This document shows, piece by piece, positions 44,122 through 51,780 of a DNA stretch of 64,000 bases. The DNA comes from Parabacteroides sp900760525 (GTDB lineage Bacteria > Bacteroidota > Bacteroidia > Bacteroidales > Tannerellaceae). The position numbers were made by a program, and so were the translations under genes. How positions within the stretch are numbered: the stretch's first letter is position 1; each line of letters begins with the position of its first letter. The notes below the pieces were generated by a model. That model made no database searches. It worked only from the letters and a program-made list of their open reading frames with translations, and was not told the origin of the DNA. Location of the stretch: the NCBI RefSeq assembly GCF_049860805.1, contig NZ_CP187555.1:186001-250000 (forward strand). Direction: 5' to 3'.

Positions 44122-47100
44122 TTAAAATTTGACAGATACTCCTAATGTGTAAGTCCGTGTAGACGGATAACGGTTCTTGTTGTCGACTCCTGGTGCCAAG
44201 CCGCTAATGCTTACTTCCGGATCGATACCGGAGTAGCCTGTGATAGTGGCAAGGTTGGAAATCGTGCCATAGATTCTCAGGCGTTTCATCCAGGAATTGA
44301 AGTGGAATGTATATCCTAAGGTCACATTGTCAATTTTCCAATAATTACCTTTTTCGATATAGTAGCTGACATATTGCAATTCCTGATCCGCCGCTAAAGG
44401 AACTTTCCCGTATTTGGTTTCGAACGCCGCACTCAGCACGTTTCCTCTTGACAGCATGACGGGCGCTTCATATTGCAGGCGCGGCATATTTAGAATGTCG
44501 AAACCGAAAGCACCGCGCATGGTCACGTTGAAATCGAAGTTCTTCCAGTTCAGCGTGTTGTTCCAGTTCAGGTAATGTTTGGGCAGGCCGTTCCCGATAA
44601 CCTGTTTGTCTGTCGGTTGCAGTTCGGAGATCGGTTTCGGATTGCCATCGGCTCCTTCTATGATCCAATGCCCGTTCTCATCGATATCGATACTTTTGTA
44701 TCCCCAGAAATTACCGATCGGTTGCCCTTCCTGGATGCGGTGGGTTGTTGTTTGCAAGGGTTCTCCCGTGGAGCCTTGATCCGAGTAGCCGCTGGAGACG
44801 AACTGGTCGTTGGAGAGTGACAGTAGTTCGTTTTTGTTTGTCGAGTAGTTCATGGATGTCGTCCATTGGAAATCATTTGTTTGGACAGGGACAACCGTGA
44901 TACCGGCTTCTATCCCTTGGTTACGCATCGATCCGGCGTTTGCCACCATACGGGAGAACAGGTAAGGAGGAGAAGGCACGTCATAGTCCCATAACAAATC
45001 TTCTGTCTTGCGGTTGTAGTAATCGATATTACCAGTGATGCGATCTTCCCAAAAACCGAAGTCGAGACCGATGTTGACTTCTTTTTTCTTTTCCCATCTC
45101 AATTCGGGGTTCGCGTTTGAATCCGGTCGGATAGTTTTGATCCATTGATTGTTGTAATAGACATACGTTCCGAAGTTCAGCGTGTTCAGTGACATATACG
45201 GGTCACTCGGAACCGTTCCCGTGACACCATATCCGGCACGTAGTTTCAAGATGGACAAAACATCGGCATCTTCCAGGAACTGCTCCCCTTTGATGTTCCA
45301 TGCAGCGGAAACGGATGGAAAGTTTCCCCATTTGTGGTCTGCCCCGAACTTGGTGGAGCCTTCGTGACGGAGGCTGGCTGCCAGCATATATTTCCCTTTA
45401 TAGCTGTAGTTCAGACGGCCGAAATAACCGATCAACTTGCTTTCGTTTGCCGTCGAGTATTCCGTTCCGCGTCCGTCTTTCAGAGCCTGCCCTGTACCCA
45501 TATTATTATAGGTATAGTCGTTGGAAGGAAAATTAAAGTTCTGCATATAAAAATTCTGGTAATGCGTCTTTTGCCAACTATATCCTCCCAATAAAGTAAA
45601 CGAATGGTCTTCAAAGATGGTTTTCCTCCATTGCACGGTCAGTTCCGACAAATCATCATTAGAGCGCGTGGAACCGCGTGAAGCATAACCGTTTCTTCCG
45701 TCTTTCCAAGTGGATTTGTGTTGTTGGGTTTCGTAATATCCTCTGACTTGGTTGTAGGTATTGGAAGAAAACAGATATTTGATGTCCAACCCTTCGATAG
45801 GGGTGTAGGTGACATTGGCAAACATGCGCAGATTGGTTGCCTGGTTTTCTCCTTCCACTTCGTTCAGGAGGGATACAGGGTTGAAGTATTCGTTTTTCGT
45901 GCTTTCCGAATAGTTGCCATCTTTGTCGTATACAGGCGTGGTCGGATTGTATATCAAAGCGTTCCTATACACTTCGCTGTTGTAGCCTCCCCCATCGGAA
46001 CCGGAGAAATAGGTCTGTTTGTAACCGCTCAGGCTAGCATTCAGTTTTAATTTGTTGTTGAACATACGGTGAGTGATTTCGACACGCGGATAGAACATCT
46101 GGTTGTTCGTGCGTTTGATCAGTCCGTTCAGGCCACGGTATTCGAAACTGGCCACATAATTGGTCGTACGACTACCACCGCGCAGGCTGATGTTGTAAAT
46201 CTGTGTGAACGGTGTACGGGTCACTTCGTCCAGCCAGTCGGTAGACGCACCGTCGTCTTGTGCACCCGGCCATCCTTCCTGTACGCGCCGGCGATATTCG
46301 TCTGCTTTCATGAACGGCAAGGTCTTTGTGATTTGCTGGGTCGAAAGATAAGCATTGACGTCTACTTCCGTAGGCATTTCTCCATTGGCGTTCTTGGTCG
46401 TAATCAATATGACACCGTTTGTACCTCTGGTCCCGTAGATCGCGGCGGCAGAACCGTCTTTCAGGACGTCGATCTGTTCGATGTCATCGGGTGAGACGGA
46501 GTTCAGGTCGCCGGGTATCCCGTCAATGAGCACCAGAGGGCTGGAGCTGGCTTTCAAGGTGGTGATTCCACGCAGGGCGATCTGCGAGGTGGAAGTCGGA
46601 TTGGCATCAGGTGTGATGATACTCAGGCCCGGAACTTTCCCTTTGATCAGTTGTGCGGCATCCGTAGTCGGCGTTTTGACGAAATCATCGGATTTGATCG
46701 TGGAAATGGAGCTGGCCACTTCCCCTTTCTTTTGCGTGCCGTATCCGACAACTACCACTTCGTCGAGGCTTTGCGTATCTTCGATCAACATGACATCAGC
46801 CGTTTGGTTGTTGCCGATCGTGATTTCCTTGGTCAGGTAACCGATGTAGGAAATTTGTAAGACAGCTTTTGGCGGGACTTCTAAAGTGTATTTCCCGTTT
46901 ACGTCCGTGACTGTCCCGATGGAAGTGCCTTTTATGACCACGTTCGCACCGATGACGGGTTCCCCGTTGTTGTCGGTCACTGTTCCCGTGATGGTCCGGC
47001 TTTGTTGGCCGATAAGAGCAGTCTTGTCCGTGCCGTTCTTTTTCAGCAGGAGGATGTATCGGTTGTCGAATTCGTACGTGATATCAGTACCTTTGAATGC

Positions 47101-47349
47101 TTCTTCGAGATAGGATATCATTTTTCCGGATGTGTTTTGGACGGTAATGTAACGTTCCATGTCCACTTCGCGGCTTTTGAAAACAACCAGATAGTCGGTT
47201 TGATCTTCAATTTGAGCGATCAATTGTCCGACTGATATCGCGCTCTTTTCCAGTTTTATGATTGTGTTTTGCGTTTCCGAATTAACCGCTATCGTCTGGA
47301 AGGCACAGGCGAAAAGCATGAAGGACGGTAACAAAGTTTTAATTTTCAT
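44122..47349 (-). CDS. SusC/RagA-family TonB-dependent transporter with STN domain
   Basis: 1075 residues. Signal peptide (1-22), then a secretin/TonB N-terminal (STN) domain (about 28-105, ISVGQLIAQIEDQTDYLVVF...YILLLKK), which contacts a FecR-type anti-sigma factor. Next come a carboxypeptidase-regulatory-like domain (~118-195, GEPVIGANVVIKGTSIGTVTDVNGKY), the plug (LDEVVVVGYGTQKK, IALRGITTL, PLVLIDGIPGDL, VLKDGSAAAIYGTRGTNGVILITTK) and the barrel ending YTLGVSVKF. The STN domain matches the upstream FecR gene, so substrate binding should signal to an ECF sigma factor. The 142-bp gap to FecR has no clear structure. Confidence 0.97.
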   Translation of the reverse strand: MKIKTLLPSFMLFACAFQTIAVNSETQNTIIKLEKSAISVGQLIAQIEDQTDYLVVFKSREVDMERYITVQNTSGKMISYLEEAFKGTDITYEFDNRYILLLKKNGTDKTALIGQQSRTITGTVTDNNGEPVIGANVVIKGTSIGTVTDVNGKYTLEVPPKAVLQISYIGYLTKEITIGNNQTADVMLIEDTQSLDEVVVVGYGTQKKGEVASSISTIKSDDFVKTPTTDAAQLIKGKVPGLSIITPDANPTSTSQIALRGITTLKASSSPLVLIDGIPGDLNSVSPDDIEQIDVLKDGSAAAIYGTRGTNGVILITTKNANGEMPTEVDVNAYLSTQQITKTLPFMKADEYRRRVQEGWPGAQDDGASTDWLDEVTRTPFTQIYNISLRGGSRTTNYVASFEYRGLNGLIKRTNNQMFYPRVEITHRMFNNKLKLNASLSGYKQTYFSGSDGGGYNSEVYRNALIYNPTTPVYDKDGNYSESTKNEYFNPVSLLNEVEGENQATNLRMFANVTYTPIEGLDIKYLFSSNTYNQVRGYYETQQHKSTWKDGRNGYASRGSTRSNDDLSELTVQWRKTIFEDHSFTLLGGYSWQKTHYQNFYMQNFNFPSNDYTYNNMGTGQALKDGRGTEYSTANESKLIGYFGRLNYSYKGKYMLAASLRHEGSTKFGADHKWGNFPSVSAAWNIKGEQFLEDADVLSILKLRAGYGVTGTVPSDPYMSLNTLNFGTYVYYNNQWIKTIRPDSNANPELRWEKKKEVNIGLDFGFWEDRITGNIDYYNRKTEDLLWDYDVPSPPYLFSRMVANAGSMRNQGIEAGITVVPVQTNDFQWTTSMNYSTNKNELLSLSNDQFVSSGYSDQGSTGEPLQTTTHRIQEGQPIGNFWGYKSIDIDENGHWIIEGADGNPKPISELQPTDKQVIGNGLPKHYLNWNNTLNWKNFDFNVTMRGAFGFDILNMPRLQYEAPVMLSRGNVLSAAFETKYGKVPLAADQELQYVSYYIEKGNYWKIDNVTLGYTFHFNSWMKRLRIYGTISNLATITGYSGIDPEVSISGLAPGVDNKNRYPSTRTYTLGVSVKF

Positions 47350-47491
47350 TTCTTTTTCTGAGTAATAAAGTGAATACTAAATGAATTTTGTAGATAAAGG
47401 CTTGTCTGTTGATGGCGGATCTTTCCGGTATCAACCATTGTTTTTACAGGTGTGTTTCCATAGGCATTCTTTTTAGATATTATACATTCGA

Positions 47492-48463
47492 TTAACTGAG
47501 TGTGATGATATTGTTTTCTTCATCCTTTTGTATCTTGAATTTGTGTATTCTTTGTAACATCCTGAGTATATCGTCGATGCTGTCCCGTTGCCGGAATTTT
47601 CCAGTGTATTTCTCTTGGTAGATGGAAGGTCTTTTTATGATTATCCGGACATCATAATATAACTGCAACTTGTTCAGTATATCGACCAGTAACTCGTCTT
47701 TAAAGCTGTAGATCCCTTCTTTCCATAAAAAATAGTCATGATGGGAAATGGTACCCACCTTCATGGTCCCGTCTTTTATGCTTATTTGCTCGTTGGGTTT
47801 CAATAGGATGCTTTCATTTTCTTTGCCTGTAAAATAGACTTGGAGCGACCCTTCTATCAGGCTGGTTCTCATATCGTTGTTTTTGGGGTAGCTGCAAATA
47901 TTGAATTGTGTGCCCAATACTTTCGTTTCTATGCCTTGTGATGAGACGATAAACGGTTTGTGTTTGTCTTTGGCTACGTCAAAGAAGGCTTCTCCATCCA
48001 CACTGACTCTTCGTTCCTTTTTGTCAAAGATGGCAGGATAGGTGAGGGTCGTTTGGGAGTTCAGCCATACGGTAGTCCCGTCCTGAAGTGTCAGCCTGAT
48101 GCGTTGTCCGGCTGGTACGTATAGTTTGTTTTCTATATTCTCTTGTGAAATTTCGGAATTCCGGTTCACTCCTGCCTGATAAGCGGATATGATAAGTAAA
48201 GTGATGATGGCTGCATATTTGAATAGGGAGAATGAGATCCGCCGTATGTGTTTTGCTCTCATTCTGCGCAAGAATCGAGTGTAGTTGTCTTGACCAGCCT
48301 TTTCCCCACAGGCAGCATCGGAGAATGACAATAGTGCGTATGTGTTTTTAAATAGGATGAATTGTTTTTTCAACTCGTCATCCGATTTAACCCGTTTTAA
48401 AAAATCCAGTCTTTCGTCTGCATCCAACTCCTCTTGGAAATATTTTTCGATTTGTTTTTCCAT
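47492..48463 (-). CDS. FecR-family anti-sigma factor
   Basis: 323 residues. N-terminal cytoplasmic anti-sigma domain (about 1-75, with YFQEELDADERLDFLKRV), a single transmembrane helix (~81-98) and a periplasmic FecR domain: RIRLTLQDGTTVWLNSQTTLTYP, RRVSVDGEAFFDVAKDKHKPFIV, VLGTQFNICSYP. The C-terminal STN-interacting domain has VDILNKLQLYYDVRI and FRQRDSIDDILRMLQRIHKFKI. It should hold or activate the ECF sigma factor according to the state of the STN domain of SusC. The partner sigma gene at 50246 is now 1.8 kb upstream because an IS110 copy lies between them. Confidence 0.95.
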   Translation of the reverse strand: MEKQIEKYFQEELDADERLDFLKRVKSDDELKKQFILFKNTYALLSFSDAACGEKAGQDNYTRFLRRMRAKHIRRISFSLFKYAAIITLLIISAYQAGVNRNSEISQENIENKLYVPAGQRIRLTLQDGTTVWLNSQTTLTYPAIFDKKERRVSVDGEAFFDVAKDKHKPFIVSSQGIETKVLGTQFNICSYPKNNDMRTSLIEGSLQVYFTGKENESILLKPNEQISIKDGTMKVGTISHHDYFLWKEGIYSFKDELLVDILNKLQLYYDVRIIIKRPSIYQEKYTGKFRQRDSIDDILRMLQRIHKFKIQKDEENNIITLS

Positions 48464-48638
48464 GCGAATGAAATATTATACTTTGTAAACACTTGGTGAG
48501 GGAAAACATACCAAAAGAAAAATCATTATTTTGCGTTGTTTTTTGGGGATTCATGTAGAAGCCGTGACTTATTGTAATCTATGTTCCCAACCAAATAAAC
48601 GGAAAGATTTTAAAACAAATTAAGAATATTGCAAAAAT

Positions 48639-49637
48639 CTAAGCCGTTTGGTCGAAAGTTTGGTTCCTGACCAATGCACAGATTCGATGTATCAGTTTGT
48701 TTCTAATATTGTTTATAACTAAATTATGATGCTTCCCCTCTTCTCTTTTGCGCCTGTAATATTCTCTTAATATTGGATCATGTATGGCAGCGGTTCGTGC
48801 CGCTTGGGTGAGTAGCGTGTTTAGTTTTTTATTGGCAAATCCACTTGTCTTGGCATTGCTTTTGACACTGGAGCCGGAGGTTCGTTGGAACGGTACCACT
48901 CCCGCATAGCAGGCCAGCTTGCGCGGATCGTCAAAACAGGTGAAGTTTTCGGTATAAACGATCAAAGCAAGGGCGTTGACAAAAGCCACGCCTTTGATGG
49001 ATGTAATACGCTCATAATTGTTTTTGATCTCCTCTTCACTGTTGATCAGATCCATTATTTCCTTTTCCACATCTTTTATTTCACGGTTCAAGTTATCCAC
49101 TTGTGTCAGGCTATGTTGATATATGTAATCTGTTGCGTGATTCCCTTTTAGGACCGAATGGAGTTCTTTGGCATGTACCAATGCTTCATTTTTCATTTTC
49201 ACCAATAAATCACGGAATGTGAAAAATGAGTGCAGCGCCCGGATGGTTTCCGTATTGGGGGTATAGACCTTGGCCATATCCTCGAAACGGCAAGCGTATT
49301 GTGCGATCAGCAATGAATCCAATTTATCGTTTTTCCCGCGTTGCATGCCGCTGCTGTGTTTGATCCTGTAAGGATGTTCCAGCCACAGTGTATAACCCTC
49401 GTGCGCGAGAGTGTTACTCAAACAAACGCTGTAAAGTCCCGTGTTCTCACCGCAAAAGAGCATCTGATCTTTGCCTGTCTGCGGATAGCTATCACAAAGC
49501 CATGCCAACAGACTCTCATGTCCGGCAACATCATTACTGAACTCACGGTGGACACCTGAAGATATGTTTTCTTTCTCTATCACACTTACATCTACTTTTT
49601 TCTTGGAGAAATCAATCCCGATAAATAATTTATTCAT
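48639..49637 (-). CDS. IS110 family transposase (DEDD recombinase), copy B
   Basis: 332 residues from the ATG at 49637, protein identical to copy A at 26513-27511, with D9 in FIGIDFS, FCGENTG, KNDKLDSLLIA and the C-terminal TSGSSVKSNAKTSG segment. Intact, so both copies could act in trans on either set of ends. It is transcribed in the direction of fecR; read-through from its promoter could partly supply fecR, with no terminator visible between 48464 and 48638. Confidence 0.95.
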   Translation of the reverse strand: MNKLFIGIDFSKKKVDVSVIEKENISSGVHREFSNDVAGHESLLAWLCDSYPQTGKDQMLFCGENTGLYSVCLSNTLAHEGYTLWLEHPYRIKHSSGMQRGKNDKLDSLLIAQYACRFEDMAKVYTPNTETIRALHSFFTFRDLLVKMKNEALVHAKELHSVLKGNHATDYIYQHSLTQVDNLNREIKDVEKEIMDLINSEEEIKNNYERITSIKGVAFVNALALIVYTENFTCFDDPRKLACYAGVVPFQRTSGSSVKSNAKTSGFANKKLNTLLTQAARTAAIHDPILREYYRRKREEGKHHNLVINNIRNKLIHRICALVRNQTFDQTA

Positions 49638-49737
49638 ACCTTTATATTGTTTTTGGATTAACCGAAAGCAGGAATGGGCTACTACTCTAAATGATATCCT
49701 ATTATATATCAATAATCTATTTAGTCTTTGCCTGCTT

Positions 49738-49809
49738 GACTAACGGAAGTCTGTTACAATAACTAGTCTTTAAAGACTATCGTTTTCCATTAGTGTACTT
49801 CCGTTAGTC
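49738..49809 (-). ncRNA. Candidate IS110 bridge-RNA stem-loop, copy B
   Basis: Same 13-bp stem, inner palindrome and TTATTGTAA loop as in copy A, on the minus strand upstream of the copy B transposase. Identity between copies means both would specify the same target. Confidence 0.5.
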
Positions 49810-49881
49810 GGTTAATTTAGTTTCTTCATACAACAAAGATATAAATTAACCTCAGCTTCTTGCTTTACGCAAACTTAGAGT

Positions 49882-50009
49882 AATTTCGGACCTTATTGTA
49901 TTATTTTCCAAAATACCCGTTAGTCTAAATCGAAACAGTAGCGCATAAAATTTGATTTTATACCCCGTCTATTTCAAATTTCCCGCAGTGGTAATATTTT
50001 TTAACAAAT
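49882..50009 (-). repeat. 128-bp block shared with the left flank of IS110 copy A
   Basis: Reverse complement aligns without gaps to 26141-26268. On the minus strand it contains GGGAAATTT and ACGGGGTA, which recall the extended promoters that ECF sigma factors use before fecR genes in this phylum; this reading is speculative. It lies on the sigma-gene side of the insertion. Confidence 0.7.
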
Positions 50010-50065
50010 ATGGATTTTACTTGTTTGCTGATAATCAATCAGATAGTATTTTGCTCGTTTTTTAG

Positions 50066-50269
50066 GGGGGATGTTGTATTTACGTATCATTTATAAAGAC
50101 TGACAAAGGGGAAATTCCTATCGTTGGGGTTCTTAAGAATGGACAGTCAAATCATAAAGATATATATTTCCGAGTTTTCTACATGACAACATCATGGGAA
50201 GTAAGAAATTTTATAGCAGGAGAAAAATATTTCTACAGCCTGGTATCAATAAAAAAGGAAAAGACATAG
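50066..50269 (+). other. Possible gene remnant converging on the sigma gene
   Basis: A 67-codon open stretch without an upstream ATG ends at TAG 50267-50269, overlapping the 3' end of the sigma gene by 24 bp. Its translation (including IPIVGVLKNGQSNHKDIYF) is protein-like in composition. It begins about where the similarity to the left flank of copy A fades. No family recognised. It may be chance. The rest of the 364 bp between IS110 and the sigma gene holds only the repeat block above. Confidence 0.22.
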
Positions 50270-50836
50270 AGGAAGATAGTCCTTTAGTTCGTTCCTGATC
50301 TTTTTATAGGCGATACCGATTTGGTTTCTGACTGTGTTGACCGATAGGTTCAGTTCGGTGGCGATTTGTTCTTGTTTTTTTCCCTCCAGTTTGTTCATGA
50401 TGAAGATTTCCTTGCATTTGGCGGGCAGGCTGTCCAAGGCCCGGTTGATCAAATCTTCAATATCTTGGTCGGAGAAAATCTGCTGTTCGAAGGCCTCCAA
50501 TGAATCCAAGTTCATGCGAAGGGTTATGTAATATTCCTCTTGTATTTTGTTTGAGGCTTCCTCGGTAATCGTTTTATGGCGCAGGTAGTTGAGGCATTTG
50601 TTCTTGATGATGGTGAACAGATAGGCGATCCGGATGGTTTGGTCAGCTAACATTTCCCGTTTTTCCCAAAGTTCCGCAAACATATCCTGTACGATGTTTT
50701 CCGCATCCTGTTCCGATATCACGTATTCTTGTGCGAAGCGTTTCATCTTCGGGAAATAGGAAAGGTAGATGTTTTCGAACAAACGGTCTTCTTTTTGCCG
50801 AGTTGACATATTATCATATATTTTGTGGCCTTCCAT
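50246..50836 (-). CDS. ECF RNA polymerase sigma factor
   Basis: 196 residues from the first ATG; MSTRQKEDRLF at 50809 is an equally good start. Sigma region 2 (about 25-90): YLSYFPKMKRFAQEYV, EQDAENIVQDMFAELWEKR. Region 4 (about 140-190): LDSLPAKCKEIFIMNKLEGKKQEQIATELNLSVNTVRNQIGIAYKKIRNEL. It belongs with the Bacteroidetes ECFs that work with FecR/SusC trans-envelope signalling. It was probably the first gene of the unit continuing into fecR-susC-susD-hydrolases, now interrupted by IS110 copy B. Divergent from a second ECF gene across a palindromic region. Confidence 0.95.
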   Translation of the reverse strand: MEGHKIYDNMSTRQKEDRLFENIYLSYFPKMKRFAQEYVISEQDAENIVQDMFAELWEKREMLADQTIRIAYLFTIIKNKCLNYLRHKTITEEASNKIQEEYYITLRMNLDSLEAFEQQIFSDQDIEDLINRALDSLPAKCKEIFIMNKLEGKKQEQIATELNLSVNTVRNQIGIAYKKIRNELKDYLPLCLFLFY

Positions 50837-50865
50837 GCAGCCGGCAAAGGCTTAGTTGTTAAAAA

Positions 50866-51007
50866 GAAGTGGGCTGCTGTTCTTCATTCTGTTAGGTGTC
50901 GCCAAACCCCTGTACACGCACGAACAAGCAACCCACTTGGTATGGCAGGTCACTTGTGCCTTGCGTGTTGTTAAAAAATTGGCGACTTTAACAGAAAAAG
51001 GCACTTC
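50866..51007. repeat. Nested imperfect palindrome between divergent ECF sigma genes
   Basis: Arms nested in order: GAAGTG (50866) with CACTTC (51002-51007), CTGTTA (50889-50894) with TAACAG (50989-50994), GTCGCCAA (50898-50905) with TTGGCGAC (50979-50986), ACACGCA (50914-50920) with TGCGTGT (50962-50968). An alternative pairing, AAGTGGG (50867-50873) with CCCACTT (50932-50938), excludes the outer one. Long frames open on both strands here are by-products of the symmetry. It may be a small non-autonomous element or a structured regulatory region; I think similar sequence recurs in related genomes, but that is from memory and unchecked. Confidence 0.65.
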
Positions 51008-51092
51008 TGAATATTCTACAAATAGTCTCTCCAGACATTGCAAATGTAGGCAAATTTTTTGTTTTGCGTAAAAAAGGATTAAATATGCTTCG

Positions 51093-51100
51093 TATATTTG
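51093..51100 (+). promoter_or_regulatory. -7 box (TATATTTG) for the second ECF sigma gene
   Basis: Match to TAnnTTTG 33 bp before the ATG at 51133. Transcription would begin near 51107, which rules out the TTG at 51064 as start. No well-spaced -33 box. Confidence 0.5.
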
Positions 51101-51132
51101 CAACCGAATTAAAAAAAAATGTCGAAATCCGG

Positions 51133-51684
51133 ATGAATACGAATAGTGATGACATATTATTGCTGAAATTGATTAAACAAGGAGATCAGATCGCTTTTCG
51201 GCATTTGTTTTATCAGTATGCGGATTCTTTGGAACGTTTTATTACCTATTATATCCATGATCGGGAAAAGTCGCAGGACTTGGTTTTGGATATTTTTACC
51301 TATATATGGGAAAACCGACAGACCTTCGAGATAAAACTGACCTTGAAGGCCTATTTGTTCCAGGCGGCACGCAATAAATCCTTCACCTATATCCGGGACA
51401 AGAAGATTCCGGTTTATCTGGAAGAAATGGAGGGGATGGAGGTTGTGCAGAACTATGATTCGGAATTGGAGTTGCGGGAACTCCATCATCTGATAGAGGA
51501 AGCGGTGTCGCTTTTGCCCGAGAAGTGCCGTGAGATATTCCGGAAAAGCCGTGAGGAGAACTTGACCAACAAGGAAATAGCCGGACAACTCCATATATCG
51601 GAGAAGACGGTGGAGGGGCAAATTACGATTGCGTTGAAGAAAATCAGAATCCATCTGGGCGATTCCTATTCTTATTTGTGGTAA
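51133..51684 (+). CDS. ECF RNA polymerase sigma factor
   Basis: 183 residues from the ATG at 51133 (MNTNSDDILLLKLIKQGD), the normal start for this group; the frame is open back to a TTG at 51064. Region 2: AFRHLFYQYADSLERFITYYI, KSQDLVLDIFTYIWENRQ. Region 4: VSLLPEKCREIFRKSREENLTNKEIAGQLHISEKTVEGQITIALKKI. The partner anti-sigma factor is the FecR at 55127, but two unrelated genes lie between them. The shared motif TTTAGGGG-N14-CGAGTCT at 51698 and 55086 is the best candidate for its binding site. Confidence 0.95.
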   Translation: MNTNSDDILLLKLIKQGDQIAFRHLFYQYADSLERFITYYIHDREKSQDLVLDIFTYIWENRQTFEIKLTLKAYLFQAARNKSFTYIRDKKIPVYLEEMEGMEVVQNYDSELELRELHHLIEEAVSLLPEKCREIFRKSREENLTNKEIAGQLHISEKTVEGQITIALKKIRIHLGDSYSYLW

Positions 51685-51697
51685 AAACGGAGGCTCT

Positions 51698-51726
51698 TTT
51701 AGGGGGAAAAGCGTTTTTTCGAGTCT
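51698..51726 (+). promoter_or_regulatory. Putative ECF promoter 1 (upstream of DUF6057)
   Basis: TTTAGGGG (51698-51705), 14 nt, CGAGTCT (51720-51726). The same two boxes with the same spacing lie upstream of fecR at 55086-55114; both copies also have a T-run just before the second box. Begins 13 bp after the sigma stop codon and 55 bp before the DUF6057 start. Presumed -35 and -10 of the sigma factor encoded just upstream. Confidence 0.65.
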
Positions 51727-51780
51727 ATATATATCTAAGGTGGCGGGGAAGATGGGTTCTTGGCTGCCGTATGATATATA

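Larger units (their letters stand above)
48568..49881 (-). mobile_element. IS110-family insertion sequence, copy B
   Basis: 1314 bp, the inverted twin of 26269-27582. It lies between the ECF sigma gene and FecR in the same direction as both. CTTATTGTAA at 48568-48577 is its right end and TTATTGTA (49893-49900) lies just beyond the left boundary. Same length and gene content as copy A. Confidence 0.9.

Noticed and set aside
50852..51103. Open frames on both strands in the region between the two sigma genes
   Set aside because: They mirror the nested palindrome and have no plausible domain or ribosome-binding site. Described as a repeat instead.
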